Source: Glaciecola sp. HTCC2999
GTDB taxonomy: Bacteria; Pseudomonadota; Gammaproteobacteria; Enterobacterales; Alteromonadaceae
Assembly: GCF_000155775.1 (NCBI RefSeq)
Contig: NZ_DS989810.1
Span: 826,172-890,171 of the forward strand
Direction: 5' to 3'
Length of the DNA stretch: 64,000 nucleotides
Both the position numbers and the translations under genes were made by a program. Positions 1 through 10,332 of this stretch are shown piece by piece (the stretch's first letter is position 1; the number at the start of each line of letters is the position of its first letter). The notes beneath the pieces are model-generated. The model was not told where the DNA came from. It ran no database searches and saw only the letters and a program-made list of their open reading frames with translations.

Positions 1-1
1 T

Positions 2-1882
2 GATGTATTATCCAGCCCTCACATCACGCTAACGTCTCGCTTATCCGAATTACGCCAAGGGATGGTAGTGATTGAAGAAGCTCAGCTTGATTTGACGGGA
101 AGTTTCAGCGGTCTAGACGCACAACTCAGCGCAACCATTATCACCCCTGATACGTTAATTAAAACCAGTGAACAAGCTCTACCAGAGGTATTCACAGGAC
201 AAATAACACAGCAAAGCCAACTGCGTGTAACCGATACAGGGTTTGAGACAACCATTAAAAATATGGCGTTTACCTCTTCTTTGGGAAAGATAACATTAGC
301 CCCCTACCGTCTAGCTGTATCGCCAGAAAAGATTATGTTATCGCAATGGCAGCTCAATGCGACGAATACCCAAGCTGAGTCATTGGGTGATCTGATTATT
401 GCACCAATACAAACAGCGGTAGTAGATTCATTAGCAGCGGCTATCACTCAAGACACCAGCCTTGAGTTTGATGTCAGCCTAGCGTCATTAAACGTTCAAG
501 GGATCATCGATATGGTAAACCCCATGCTCAGTGAGCCTGTAGCGGTGCAAAGTGATGCGTTACTAAATGGCAGTGTTCGATTAGCACTGGCAGGTAGTGC
601 TGAAAAGCCACACTTAGCGCTTACCAGTCAACTAAGTATGTCTCCAAGTTTATGGCAACTCACGCCAAAGCTTGATGCTCAGGTCAATGAAGCCAACCTC
701 AACGCTACTGGGCAATATGCGCTTTTCCCTACGCCAACCCCGTTAATATTAACTAGTGACGGCGTTATTCAAGGAGAACGGTTAGGGGCAATTAACTATC
801 AATTAGATATGGCACAAGATATCACCTTATATACCCAAATCAATGATATCAACTTAGGCTTAGTCGCACCGTTTTTGCCGCAGTTTGAAACGTTCACCGG
901 ACGCACTAGCGCCAATATTGCGTTAAAGAAGACCGACGAAAAATTATCGCTCAATGGGATTTTAATCATCCCAGAGCTGGAGATCGAAATTGACCAAATC
1001 GATAAAAACGCGCAGACATTACATAATGATATTGTCATTACCGTACCGGTTGAACAAGGCTTTAATCAATCCACAGATGTCTTTGCTGAAGCTCCGCTTG
1101 CATTAGATGCCAATATTCGTGTTTTGGTCGATCCTTTGGAAAACGATGCCGTCAGTGTCGCTGGTTTTGACTTTTCAACTCATCTTCAAGGCAGTGTTGA
1201 ATTCAGTTTAAATCAACAACAGCCGAGTGTGATTGGGTCGATTGCGCTTAATAACGGTCACTACCAAGCATATGGCCAAGACCTTCTGATCCGCAACGGT
1301 CAGCTTATTTTTAATGGACCGGTGAGTTTGCCTTATATCCAACTTGAAGCGATCCGTAATCCCAAAAATATGAATGATGATGTTATCGCCGGACTTCAGG
1401 TGTCAGGATTAGCTAATCAACTCAACGCGCGTTTGTTTTCTGAGCCGATGTTAGAAAACCCCAATATCTTGTCATATATTATCAGAGGAAAAGACCTTAA
1501 CGAAGACACCCAAGAAGACAATTCAGTGGTACTAACCAATGCCCTACTCGGTTTTGGTTTAGGAAAAACGCAAGATGGGATCAGATCCTTTGGCGATACC
1601 ATTGGCGTCGATAATCTGCAGCTATCTACCCAAGGACAAGGCACTAACACACAACTGGGGATCACCGGGCAACTCAATGACAGACTCTCTGTCGAATACC
1701 GTGTAGGTGTATTTAATGCAATAGCAGAATTTGGGCTGCGCTATCAATGGATGCCAGATTTATATGTTGAAGCAACCAGCGGTGCTGAGAATGCATTAGA
1801 TGTGTTCTATCAACTTTCTTGGGGTGAGCGAGACATAGAAACTTCACTGCCATTGACAGAACAATCAATGATCAAAGATTAA
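2..1882 (+). CDS. tamB: TamB C-terminal part (translocation and assembly module, partial)
   Basis: This is the 3' end of a gene that begins before the window; the frame is open from base 2 with no stop, so the internal ATG at 62 is not the true start. The product is the C-terminal part (about 626 residues) of TamB, the inner-membrane-anchored periplasm-spanning protein that works with the Omp85 protein TamA and is implicated in outer-membrane protein and lipid transport. The sequence shows the repetitive beta-strand pattern of this family and a typical C-terminal DUF490 region: a stretch like NGQLIFNGPVSLPYIQLEA, then RLFSEPMLENPNILSYIIRG, ending in a beta-rich tail with GLRYQWMPDLYVEATSG and a final segment around LSWGERDIE. 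tamA would be expected just upstream, outside the window. Confidence is high for the family; the N-terminus cannot be judged. Confidence 0.93.
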   Translation, partial: DVLSSPHITLTSRLSELRQGMVVIEEAQLDLTGSFSGLDAQLSATIITPDTLIKTSEQALPEVFTGQITQQSQLRVTDTGFETTIKNMAFTSSLGKITLAPYRLAVSPEKIMLSQWQLNATNTQAESLGDLIIAPIQTAVVDSLAAAITQDTSLEFDVSLASLNVQGIIDMVNPMLSEPVAVQSDALLNGSVRLALAGSAEKPHLALTSQLSMSPSLWQLTPKLDAQVNEANLNATGQYALFPTPTPLILTSDGVIQGERLGAINYQLDMAQDITLYTQINDINLGLVAPFLPQFETFTGRTSANIALKKTDEKLSLNGILIIPELEIEIDQIDKNAQTLHNDIVITVPVEQGFNQSTDVFAEAPLALDANIRVLVDPLENDAVSVAGFDFSTHLQGSVEFSLNQQQPSVIGSIALNNGHYQAYGQDLLIRNGQLIFNGPVSLPYIQLEAIRNPKNMNDDVIAGLQVSGLANQLNARLFSEPMLENPNILSYIIRGKDLNEDTQEDNSVVLTNALLGFGLGKTQDGIRSFGDTIGVDNLQLSTQGQGTNTQLGITGQLNDRLSVEYRVGVFNAIAEFGLRYQWMPDLYVEATSGAENALDVFYQLSWGERDIETSLPLTEQSMIKD

Positions 1883-1891
1883 TCAAACAGA

Positions 1892-2443
1892 TTATCGTGA
1901 CCGGTTCACACGACCAGTTTTAAACGTCACCACCTGACCTTGTTCATCAAATCTAACCCAAAAAATATCCCCATAATCATCTTCTGATAATATGATATTT
2001 TGTCCAGCTAATGTGTTGACTAAATACGGTGTGGTATTGCTGTGCCCGACCACTAATGCGTCTTCAGATAACTGAGATAACTGCTGTGCAAATTCATCTA
2101 GCTGTCGAGGATCATACTGTTGTACTTTCAATCCTAACGCCAAAGCTGTAGGTAAAGCACTTTGCATGGTGCGTTTATAATCAGTAGAAAAAACATGTTT
2201 GATGGGTTGGCGTGCTAATAATCCAGCTAAATTAAGTGCTCGACCTTGACCTACTTCAGTAAGGCGCGGATCTCGTTCTTTGCGTCCATCCTTCAAATAG
2301 GTCGTCTCTTTTTCAAAATGACGGACAAAATAGACCGAATGGGCCGACACGGTATTGCTAAATAGTACACCGAGTAAACCCAGTATTATTAAAGGTTTTA
2401 TCAATAACCGGTTACAAAGTGACATTGATTGCATTGACAACAC
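1892..2443 (-). CDS. Secreted histidine phosphatase family protein (SixA/phosphoglycerate mutase-like)
   Basis: A 183-residue protein with an N-terminal signal-like hydrophobic segment ([22 protein letters not shown]) followed by a short histidine phosphatase domain. The phospho-accepting motif is YFVRHFEK (the RHG-type motif with Phe in place of Gly), a conserved Arg is in FSTDYKRT, and the second catalytic His is in [10 protein letters not shown] near residue 135. It should hydrolyse a phosphoester in the periplasm; the substrate is unknown. The gene overlaps the 3' end of purT by up to 32 bases, so the two are probably co-transcribed and coupled. Start choice is uncertain: the GTG at 2443 has AAAGGA close upstream, but in-frame ATGs at 2434 and 2425 would also give a complete signal peptide. 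It differs from cytoplasmic SixA in being exported. Confidence 0.8.
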   Translation of the reverse strand: MLSMQSMSLCNRLLIKPLIILGLLGVLFSNTVSAHSVYFVRHFEKETTYLKDGRKERDPRLTEVGQGRALNLAGLLARQPIKHVFSTDYKRTMQSALPTALALGLKVQQYDPRQLDEFAQQLSQLSEDALVVGHSNTTPYLVNTLAGQNIILSEDDYGDIFWVRFDEQGQVVTFKTGRVNRSR

Positions 2444-3596
2444 CTAGTCCTTTATTAATCGCACTATCCACATCACTACTGCGTGTTAATGCAACGCCCA
2501 TACGGCGCTGCCCTGATACTGCTGGTTTACCGAATAATCGTATATCCGTCTGCGGCACCGCTAACGCTTGAGTTAAACCGGAAAAGCTGACTTTCTGACT
2601 ATCACCTTCAACTAATAGCGCCACAGATGCACTGGGCCCATAAAATTCGATGTGAGAAATGGGGAGACCTAAAAACGCACGTACATGTAAGGCAAATTCC
2701 GATAAATCTTGTGAAATAAGGGTCACCATTCCAGTGTCATGCGGACGAGGTGAAACCTCACTGAAATATACCTCATCGCCTTTAATAAATAGCTCTACGC
2801 CAAATAGTCCTCGACCGCCGAGCGCTTGGGTCACTTGGGTCGCAATAGCTTTGGCCGTATTTAACGCCTCAGATGACATCATTTGCGGTTGCCAAGATTC
2901 GCGATAATCGCCGTCTTCTTGGCGATGTCCAATGGGTTCACAAAAATATGTACCGTCAATGGCTTGAATCGTTAATAAGGTAATTTCATAATCAAAATCT
3001 ACCACCCCTTCGACAATCACTTTACCCTTACCAGCGCGGCCCCCGGCTTGGGCATATTCCCACGCCGTATCAATATCATCGGCAGTTTTAAGCATGCTTT
3101 GTCCTTTGCCAGATGAGCTCATGATAGGTTTGACGATGCAAGGTAACCCAATGGACTCCACCGCAGCAACAAACGCAGCTTTATCATCCGCAAAGGCATA
3201 ACGTGAAGTCGGTAAACCCAACGTTTCAGCCACTAAGCTACGAATACCCTCACGGTTCATAGTCAGGTGCGCTGCATTTGCACTGGGCACGACATTAAAT
3301 CCATTACGTTCTAATTCCAATAACATATCTGTGGCAATCGCTTCGATTTCAGGCACGATATAGTCCGGCTTCTCTGCTTCAATAATCGCCTTGAGCGCCG
3401 GTCCATCGAGCATGGAGACAGTATAACTGCGATCAGCAACTTGCATGGCAGGCGCGTTATCATAACGATCCAGCGCAATGACTTCACAGCCTAATCGCTG
3501 CGCTTCAATGGCCACTTCTTTACCCAGTTCACCACTCCCACATAGCAGTACTTTGGTAGCGGTCGTTGAAAAGGGGGTACCGAGGATAACTGACAT
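2412..3596 (-). CDS. purT: Formate-dependent phosphoribosylglycinamide formyltransferase (PurT, GAR transformylase 2)
   Basis: Makes formyl-GAR from GAR, formate and ATP in purine synthesis, the folate-independent alternative to PurN. It is a 394-residue ATP-grasp enzyme. The N-terminal Rossmann-like part carries [20 protein letters not shown]; the central ATP-binding part has [12 protein letters not shown] with the flexible glycine/serine loop; the metal-binding part has [27 protein letters not shown] with the conserved Glu residues; and a small C-terminal domain follows. Length matches the family (about 392 residues in E. coli). I chose the ATG at 3596 because AGGAG lies 5 bases upstream; a GTG two codons earlier overlaps that ribosome site. 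The gene is followed by the overlapping phosphatase gene and preceded by a YchJ-like gene 28 bases upstream on the same strand. No PurR box is obvious in the short upstream gap. Confidence 0.96.
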   Translation of the reverse strand: MSVILGTPFSTTATKVLLCGSGELGKEVAIEAQRLGCEVIALDRYDNAPAMQVADRSYTVSMLDGPALKAIIEAEKPDYIVPEIEAIATDMLLELERNGFNVVPSANAAHLTMNREGIRSLVAETLGLPTSRYAFADDKAAFVAAVESIGLPCIVKPIMSSSGKGQSMLKTADDIDTAWEYAQAGGRAGKGKVIVEGVVDFDYEITLLTIQAIDGTYFCEPIGHRQEDGDYRESWQPQMMSSEALNTAKAIATQVTQALGGRGLFGVELFIKGDEVYFSEVSPRPHDTGMVTLISQDLSEFALHVRAFLGLPISHIEFYGPSASVALLVEGDSQKVSFSGLTQALAVPQTDIRLFGKPAVSGQRRMGVALTRSSDVDSAINKGLGVVNAINVTL

Positions 3597-3624
3597 ATTC
3601 ACTCCTGAGATTTAAATTGAGATA

Positions 3625-4176
3625 TTAAGCGACTTTAGGTAAACAGCATTGTTTATATTTTTTATTTGATCCACACACACACTTATCGTTGCGCTTTATT
3701 AGTACTTCACCGTTAGCATCGCCCATAGTGCCATCAAGGTAGCGCCAATAACCCGATTCTTGGATAAATAAAGAACGTTCATGTAAGCAATAGAGGCGTT
3801 TATTTTCTGCATAAAACACCTTAAATTCTACTTCACCTTGAAGGCATTGTGAGTTATTTTGGGAGGGTGTGATCGGCGCTGTTGTAATAGGCGAAGCTGC
3901 AAGCACAGTTAGACCTAGCCAGCGAGTATCAGCAGCACTTTCGGCTAATGCTTGAACAGTTAATTGTTGGCGTGGTGCAGTTGCATATGTCGCTAAAATG
4001 TACGGATAATCACCTAAGACATATGCAGAATATCGCGAACGCATGAGTGCCTCGGGTGAACTTGGCACCGCATTTTCATGATGTAAAGGCCCACAACACT
4101 GCTCATAAGGCTGTGCACACGCAGGACAAATTGTCGGGTGGGTTAACTCAGAATGAGTCGCCATTTGTGTCGTCAT
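3625..4176 (-). CDS. YchJ-like (UPF0225) SEC-C motif protein
   Basis: A 183-residue soluble protein of the YchJ/UPF0225 family, whose function is unknown. It has a cysteine cluster near each end: CPACAQPYEQCCG at about residues 18-30 and the SEC-C zinc-binding motif CVCGSNKKYKQCC near the C-terminus, of the kind that binds zinc in SecA. Between them is the family's NTF2-like core with ALMRSRYSAYVLGDYPYIL and the segment SLFIQESGYWRYLDG. It is slightly longer than E. coli YchJ because of an insertion around ASPITTAPITPSQNNSQC. It lies upstream of purT on the same strand and is divergent from sbcD, with a 92-base AT-rich gap holding both promoters. No specific role can be assigned. Confidence 0.88.
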   Translation of the reverse strand: MTTQMATHSELTHPTICPACAQPYEQCCGPLHHENAVPSSPEALMRSRYSAYVLGDYPYILATYATAPRQQLTVQALAESAADTRWLGLTVLAASPITTAPITPSQNNSQCLQGEVEFKVFYAENKRLYCLHERSLFIQESGYWRYLDGTMGDANGEVLIKRNDKCVCGSNKKYKQCCLPKVA

Positions 4177-4268
4177 TAGGGCGCGCCTTTTTTTCTGTAC
4201 CTGACATCTAATCTATTTACGCTATCATATCTCAGTCAGCAAAAATATCATTAAAATGGGAATCACAT

Positions 4269-5684
4269 TTGAATATTATCCACACCTCAGATTGGCACCT
4301 TGGACAAAGTTTTATTAATCAATCTCGTCAAGCTGAACATCAGCAGTTTTTGGATTGGTTGTTAACACAAGTGCAAGCGCATGCTATTGATGCAGTGATC
4401 GTCGCAGGTGATATTTTTGATACGACAAGTCCACCTAGTTATGCCCGAGAAATGTACCATGAGTTTATTGGCCAAATATTCAAAACCGATTGTACGCTCG
4501 TTATTTTAGGCGGTAATCATGATTCTGTGGCTGTCCTGAATGAAAGTTTGCCATTATTTAAATCCTTGAACACGCATATGATCCCCAATTCTTTGAGTGA
4601 TCCTGCTGACCAAGTTGTGACTATCCCTGACCGAAAGACTGGTGCAGTCGGCGCAATTGTCTGTGCCATACCATTTTTACGACAACGCGATCTGGTCGTT
4701 ACCCATACTGGCGAAGGTGATGAGGATAAACAAGCGCGCTTAAAACACGCGATTACTGACCATTATGAAGCGGTATACGCCGCCGCTGTGGCCAAACGAG
4801 ATGCTTTAGGGCTGAGTGTGCCGATTATTGCCACTGGGCATTTGACAGCAGTAGGCGCAAAGGTAAGTGAATCAGAACGCGATATCTATGTAGGCAATTT
4901 AGAAAATTATCCCAAAGAGGCGTTTCCACCTGCGGATTATATTGCGCTAGGACATATCCACCGGCCACAAGCGGTCAGTGCTTCTCGACATATTTATTAC
5001 AGCGGTTCACCCATTTATTTAAGTTTTGATGAACTGAGTTATACCAAACGCGTCATCAAACTAAGCTTTAATGAGCACGCTGATTCGACTCACCCTAACG
5101 ACCAGCCCGCGTTTACTCCGCAGCTGACCTCCTTAGAGATCCCGTGCTTTCAAGCGATGCAAGTATTAAGTGGTTCTGTGTCCGAAATCATAGCCGATAT
5201 CCAATCTTTCCCGTTGTGCCCGCCTGAAGATAAGTCACCGATGACATGGGTCATGGTTAAAATCAATGATCCTGCCTTTCAAGGGAATGTCGCCAACACC
5301 ATTAATGAGGCAGCAAAAGGACGAGCGGTCGTGATCACTAAAATCATGCGCGAACGCGATCATTCTCGCCAATCATTAAGTTCGCAGGACCAAGAAAACC
5401 TCGATGACTTAACGCCAATGGATGTCTTTGCCAAACGTATTGAACGCGCACCGGTTGCCGATCATATTGATGCAAATGCGTTACAACAGCTTTACCGCAC
5501 CGTGGTTGATAATGTCAATCAAGGCATTAGTTTACACGAGGATTTACTGAACAAACTCCCCGATGATTTAGCGGTGCTCGTCGAGCCAGTAGACGTTTCA
5601 GTTAAGCCGTCCCGAGAGAAAAAGACCACTGCATCAAGCAAATCATCACCACAGCCTGCAGCAGGAAAGGCGCATAATCCATGA
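4269..5684 (+). CDS. sbcD: Exonuclease SbcD (Mre11-like nuclease subunit)
   Basis: The nuclease subunit of the SbcCD complex, which cleaves hairpins and blocked double-strand DNA ends. The calcineurin-like phosphoesterase motifs appear in order: SDWHLG near residue 7, GDIFD near 47, GGNHD near 80, ATGHLTAVG near 196 and GHIHRP near 228. The C-terminal half holds the capping domain and a tail rich in Lys, Ser and Pro (SREKKTTASSKSSPQPAAG) that is longer than in many relatives. The start is a TTG at 4269, which places the first motif directly after Met-Asn as in other SbcD proteins; the upstream ribosome site is weak (a GGGA). Its stop overlaps the sbcC start by four bases (ATGA), the usual coupled arrangement. 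Confidence 0.95.
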   Translation: MNIIHTSDWHLGQSFINQSRQAEHQQFLDWLLTQVQAHAIDAVIVAGDIFDTTSPPSYAREMYHEFIGQIFKTDCTLVILGGNHDSVAVLNESLPLFKSLNTHMIPNSLSDPADQVVTIPDRKTGAVGAIVCAIPFLRQRDLVVTHTGEGDEDKQARLKHAITDHYEAVYAAAVAKRDALGLSVPIIATGHLTAVGAKVSESERDIYVGNLENYPKEAFPPADYIALGHIHRPQAVSASRHIYYSGSPIYLSFDELSYTKRVIKLSFNEHADSTHPNDQPAFTPQLTSLEIPCFQAMQVLSGSVSEIIADIQSFPLCPPEDKSPMTWVMVKINDPAFQGNVANTINEAAKGRAVVITKIMRERDHSRQSLSSQDQENLDDLTPMDVFAKRIERAPVADHIDANALQQLYRTVVDNVNQGISLHEDLLNKLPDDLAVLVEPVDVSVKPSREKKTTASSKSSPQPAAGKAHNP

Positions 5685-8600
5685 AAATATTAAGTGTCTT
5701 ATTAGAAAACCTAAATTCCATTGAACAAAAATGGAAAATTGATTTTACCGCAGATGAATTTGCAGATAATGGCTTATTTGCTATCACCGGTCCCACAGGT
5801 GCGGGTAAAACCACGATTTTAGATGCGATTTGCTTGGCGCTTTATCATACGACACCACGAACCGGCAGTGGCACACAAAACGGTGAAATGGTCATGAATC
5901 GCAACGCAGGGTTTTGTAGTGCCGAAGTCGAGTTTTCGGTGAATGATAAAGTCTACTTAGCGACTTGGTCGGTGAGTCGTGCGCGTAAAAAAACCGATGG
6001 CAAAATACAGCCAGCCAAAGCGTCATTGACGAACCTCACTGATAATATTGAAATGGCCACCCAAATCGGTGATAAGCTCAAACAGGTCATTCACCTGACC
6101 AAATTAGAGTTTAGCCAATTCACTAAATCTATGCTGCTATCGCAAGGCGCATTTGCCGCGTTTTTAGATGCTAAAGATAATGAACGCTCGGACTTATTAC
6201 AACAAATCACCGGCACTGAAATCTATACAGAAATATCTAAACGGGCGTTTGAAGAGGCTAAACAGCTGGAATCATTGCTCAAGCAACTCCACATGAAACA
6301 TTCAGCGCAACCGGTGCTTAGTGACGATGAAGAAGCATCTATTGCAGAATCGGCTAATGAGTTACTCATACAAACGACCCAGCTACAAACGCAAATTAAT
6401 AACCTGGTTGAACACCGAGATTGGTTAACCCAACTTGACGTTTTAACCCAACATGTCACTGGCGCTAAGGCTGCACATGAACACGCAGTATCAGCACTTG
6501 AGCAAGAAAAGACAAATTTAGCGATGCTCGAACTCGGCCTTTTAGCTCAGTCGTTTGCACCGTTATACGCCAAAATGCAAGATCTTGAGATTCGGGTTAG
6601 CACGTTACAAGACGAGTTATCTCAACTTAAAACCCAACTCCCTGATTTAGCACAAACACTTGATGACGCCAACACAGCACTAAAAACAGCCCAAGATGCT
6701 TTGAACACTCAAACTAAAGCCCACAACGCATTACAGCAACTCATCAACGAACAGATTACCCCGTTAGATAGTGAAATAAATCAGACTACAAAGCAGCTTA
6801 ACATCACTCAACAAGATATCGATAAGCACACAAAGCTTCGCGATGAGGCACAAGGCAAGATCACCTTAACAACGCCCTTAATTGACCAAGCTCAAACACA
6901 ACTCACACAAGCCCAAGAGTATCTCGAGCAGCATCAAGCCGATGCCCACTTAGTCCAATATTTGTCGGGTTGGCACAGTGATGTGAAGCAAATCCAGCAA
7001 GCGTATGCTACGGTACACAGTGTTCAAGCACGAATGCTGGCGCAGCAGTCCAACACAGATACCTTAGATGATGTGACCGCTCAAATCGCTATTATAACGA
7101 CTGAGCTCAACACGCATGCTAATGCTCAGCTGACCGAGGTCAAACAATACATGGCTGCTGGAGATGACCGCCTTCGCGATGCCGCCACCCAGCAATTACA
7201 AGCACGGCAGATTATCGAGGCAACGCTCCTAGGATTTGCTCAACAATATAACGAGACCCAAGGCCAAATCAGTACATTAACACAAAGCACTGACACATTA
7301 ACTGCTGACTTAGCAGCGCAGAACGCCGCGTTAATCACCCTCACCCAAGAGCGGGATAGGGATCAAGCCTTATATGAAAATACAAAACTGGCACAAGGGC
7401 TTCAAGCGCAACTCGCTGAGCTGAGTCAACAGCTTCACCATAAAGAAACCTGCCCTTTGTGTGCAGGCTCTGAGTTTGGCGACTATGAGTCTTATCATGC
7501 ACATCAAACCCAACTCAATGATGATGGGGCGTTTAGTCAAAAAATAGCTGAATATTTGCACCAATTTGAGCAAAGTGAACAGGCCGTAACTAAAAAGCAA
7601 CAAGCTATCGCGAAAATTGAAGCACATCTTGCTAGCGCACTTGCTCAGATCGACCAGTTACAACTCACCTTAACAACAAACCAAGAGCGTTGGGATACTG
7701 CGACAAAGCAATTATCGGTAACACTTTCTATCACTGACCATGAAGCAATAATGAGGTATCTTCAAGAATGTGAAGATTTTCGTGACGGCATCACCCAGCT
7801 AAGTACACTTAATAGCCGTGCCGCACTATTCAATGAATTGACTACCGCGCAATCGACTTGGAACGATGCAAAAGCACAACTGAGTCAAGCCATTGTGATC
7901 GCCGGATATGCTGCAGCGCCAGAAATTGATATTGAGTACGAGGATAGCTTATTTTTATCCTGGTTAGCGCAAAAACAAGCTGACGCAACCGCATGGCAGG
8001 ACCAAAAGTCGGCGTTTACGACTCAAGAAAAAGCATTAACGCGATTACATGCAGATATACAGATCCAAACCAATCAGAAAGTCACATCTGATGAAGCGCT
8101 TGAAAGTTTATATGACCAACAAACGCAATTGAACATCACCTTGCAAAGCGCCAAACAGAAACGCTTTGCGCTATTTGCAGATAAGATCCCTCATACTGAA
8201 TTAGCGACTGCACAAGCCGCATTAACTGCCGCTCAGACTCAAGTGGGTACATTATCGACGCAACAACAGCTCGCCCATACTCAACATGAAACCACGCTAT
8301 CCAAGATAGAACAATTAACGACTACATTAGCCAAAGAACGAGTAAATCATACCAATGCAATCAATGCCTTTAATGATGCTTTAAACGCCTCTACCTTTGC
8401 AGATGTTGATGCATTTACCGCGGCGCTACTGACCGATGAACAAGTGCAATCGCTCAATATACTTAAGCAAGAACTTAACGATGCAATCGTATCCACCAGA
8501 TCGTTATTTGTCAGTCAGCAAGCTACTTTAGAGACCCATATTAGCTACCCACTGGCCAATATGTATCAACAGACGACTAAAGAAGAGGTTATCGAGCAGA

Positions 8601-9256
8601 TTGTCCCGTTAGAGTCTCAGCTAAAAACACTCAACGATGATCGCGCTAAACTCGCAGGCAAACTCGAAGAAAATGAGCGTTTTAAACAACAACAAGCACA
8701 AGTACAAGGGCAAATTGACTGGTTAAATGAAAAGCTGACCTTGGCTAATTATCTCAGTGGGTTAATTGGTTCAGCCGATGGTAAACGCTTTAGAAACTTT
8801 GCCCAAGGCTTAACGCTAGACCATTTGATTACTCTCGCGAACCATCATATGACAGCATTTGATAATCGCTATGCTCTGCAACGTAAAGACGATGAATCAC
8901 TAGAACTACTTGTCGTCGACCAATGGCAAGCAGATAACTTGCGCGATACTAAAACCCTCTCTGGTGGAGAAACGTTCTTAGTCAGTTTAGCACTGGCCTT
9001 GGGATTATCAGATTTGGTGAGTAAACGGATATCAATTGACTCATTGTTTTTGGACGAAGGATTTGGGACATTAGATGAGAACACACTTGATCTGGCCATG
9101 AATGCCTTGGAGCAATTACAATCGCAAGGCAAGATGATTGGGGTGATTTCCCACGTCAAAGAAATGCAAGAACGCATCCACTTACAAGTGAAGGTTTCTA
9201 AATCAGCAGGCACTGGAACGAGTTCATTGGATCCCAAATATCGATATACCGGATGA
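5681..9256 (+). CDS. sbcC: Exonuclease SbcC (Rad50-like ATPase subunit)
   Basis: The SMC-like ATPase partner of SbcD, 1191 residues. Walker A is GPTGAGKTT at residues 37-45. A long Gln- and Ala-rich coiled coil is interrupted by the zinc hook CPLC at residues 591-594, where two molecules dimerise. The ABC signature LSGGE is at 1093-1097, followed by Walker B in SLFLDEGFGTLD and the final helices. Length and layout are normal for gammaproteobacterial SbcC (E. coli about 1050), with a slightly longer coiled coil. It is translationally coupled to sbcD. Its role is removal of hairpins and protein-capped DNA ends, and it restrains palindromic DNA. No terminator is obvious before the mscS-like gene 89 bases downstream. 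Confidence 0.96.
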   Translation: MKILSVLLENLNSIEQKWKIDFTADEFADNGLFAITGPTGAGKTTILDAICLALYHTTPRTGSGTQNGEMVMNRNAGFCSAEVEFSVNDKVYLATWSVSRARKKTDGKIQPAKASLTNLTDNIEMATQIGDKLKQVIHLTKLEFSQFTKSMLLSQGAFAAFLDAKDNERSDLLQQITGTEIYTEISKRAFEEAKQLESLLKQLHMKHSAQPVLSDDEEASIAESANELLIQTTQLQTQINNLVEHRDWLTQLDVLTQHVTGAKAAHEHAVSALEQEKTNLAMLELGLLAQSFAPLYAKMQDLEIRVSTLQDELSQLKTQLPDLAQTLDDANTALKTAQDALNTQTKAHNALQQLINEQITPLDSEINQTTKQLNITQQDIDKHTKLRDEAQGKITLTTPLIDQAQTQLTQAQEYLEQHQADAHLVQYLSGWHSDVKQIQQAYATVHSVQARMLAQQSNTDTLDDVTAQIAIITTELNTHANAQLTEVKQYMAAGDDRLRDAATQQLQARQIIEATLLGFAQQYNETQGQISTLTQSTDTLTADLAAQNAALITLTQERDRDQALYENTKLAQGLQAQLAELSQQLHHKETCPLCAGSEFGDYESYHAHQTQLNDDGAFSQKIAEYLHQFEQSEQAVTKKQQAIAKIEAHLASALAQIDQLQLTLTTNQERWDTATKQLSVTLSITDHEAIMRYLQECEDFRDGITQLSTLNSRAALFNELTTAQSTWNDAKAQLSQAIVIAGYAAAPEIDIEYEDSLFLSWLAQKQADATAWQDQKSAFTTQEKALTRLHADIQIQTNQKVTSDEALESLYDQQTQLNITLQSAKQKRFALFADKIPHTELATAQAALTAAQTQVGTLSTQQQLAHTQHETTLSKIEQLTTTLAKERVNHTNAINAFNDALNASTFADVDAFTAALLTDEQVQSLNILKQELNDAIVSTRSLFVSQQATLETHISYPLANMYQQTTKEEVIEQIVPLESQLKTLNDDRAKLAGKLEENERFKQQQAQVQGQIDWLNEKLTLANYLSGLIGSADGKRFRNFAQGLTLDHLITLANHHMTAFDNRYALQRKDDESLELLVVDQWQADNLRDTKTLSGGETFLVSLALALGLSDLVSKRISIDSLFLDEGFGTLDENTLDLAMNALEQLQSQGKMIGVISHVKEMQERIHLQVKVSKSAGTGTSSLDPKYRYTG

Positions 9257-9345
9257 TGGTATGATATTTATATGGTATTGGAGATAAATAATCGATAATC
9301 TTTGGACTATTATCATTATAAACTTTTACTAGGATTGTCCATTTT

Positions 9346-10251
9346 ATGGATTTTACGCTCATGTTAACTCAAATCACCACTACCTTAGAATCGTTATCAT
9401 TTAATTTAGGGTCTATTTCAATATCGGTATATGACATCATTCGCGTGTGCGTAGTCGGGCTCATTATCGTGATTGTAGCAAAGGCTCTCAATAGCTACGG
9501 CAAAGGAGTGATTAAACGCCAACAGCGCCTTGATAAACGTACCAAAGAAGTCTTATCCAAAGTCTATGAAGTCTTAATTTTCTTTATCGTCGCACTGATG
9601 CTGCTCAACGTCATGGGGATCAACCTGACGACCTTAGCAGTATTTGGTGGTGCTGTTGGTGTGGGGTTAGGGCTGGGTTTACAATCCATCGCGTCAAACT
9701 TCATTTCAGGGATCATTATCTTATTGGATAATTCGATTACGGTTGATGATTATGTCGAACTCAGTGATGGTCAAAAAGGATTCGTGCGTGAATTTAGAAT
9801 GCGCTACACAGTGCTAGAAACCTATGATGGTAAAGATATTGTCGTGCCCAATGAGACGTTCATCTCCTCTACATTTGTGAACTGGTCACATAAAGATCCT
9901 AAACAGCGTTACCGCGTCGATTTTTCCGTCGCCTATGATACCGATGTGCGAGCGATGGTGGAATTAATCAAAGAAGCCGTAGGCGCACATGAACAAGTCC
10001 TTAGCGGCGATAAAGTGCCCATTGAAGAGCGCCCTGATTGTGAGATTGATAGCTTTGGTGATTCTGGTATTAATATGTTTGTGGAGTTTTGGATCTTAGG
10101 GATTGATGATGGCAAAAACCGCGTAGGTGGAGACTTAAATTTGATCATCCTAGAAACCTTGAAAAATAACGGTATCCAAATCCCCTTTCCACAACGTGAG
10201 ATTAAGATTTTATCAAATACAGGAACAGATGATCCAAAAACTGGAAGATAA
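9346..10251 (+). CDS. MscS-family small-conductance mechanosensitive ion channel
   Basis: A 301-residue inner-membrane protein of the MscS family, which opens under membrane tension to release solutes on osmotic downshock. Three membrane segments are visible (about residues 22-48, 72-92 and 97-130). The third is the Gly/Ala-rich pore helix GGAVGVGLGLGLQSIASNF followed by SGIIILLDNSITVDDYVEL, the family hallmark. The soluble beta and alpha/beta vestibule domains follow, with FVREFRMRYTVLETYDGKDI and VPNETF. Size is close to E. coli MscS (286 residues). There is a weak ribosome site upstream (TAGGA about 14 bases before ATG). It stands after sbcDC on the same strand but probably has its own promoter. 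Confidence 0.93.
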   Translation: MDFTLMLTQITTTLESLSFNLGSISISVYDIIRVCVVGLIIVIVAKALNSYGKGVIKRQQRLDKRTKEVLSKVYEVLIFFIVALMLLNVMGINLTTLAVFGGAVGVGLGLGLQSIASNFISGIIILLDNSITVDDYVELSDGQKGFVREFRMRYTVLETYDGKDIVVPNETFISSTFVNWSHKDPKQRYRVDFSVAYDTDVRAMVELIKEAVGAHEQVLSGDKVPIEERPDCEIDSFGDSGINMFVEFWILGIDDGKNRVGGDLNLIILETLKNNGIQIPFPQREIKILSNTGTDDPKTGR

Positions 10252-10276
10252 AACTTCGTTTATATCTCATAGTATA

Positions 10277-10307
10277 TTGAGTGTCAGTGGTATCAGCGGC
10301 TTGACAC
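10277..10307. terminator. Possible hairpin between convergent genes
   Basis: Eight-base perfect arms GAGTGTCA and TGACACTC, separated by a 15-base loop, sit between the convergent mscS-like gene and the amidohydrolase gene. There is no good T-run on either side, so it could be a weak terminator or an unrelated dyad. Confidence 0.35.
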
Positions 10308-10332
10308 TCTACTTAGTTAAATAATACTTGTA

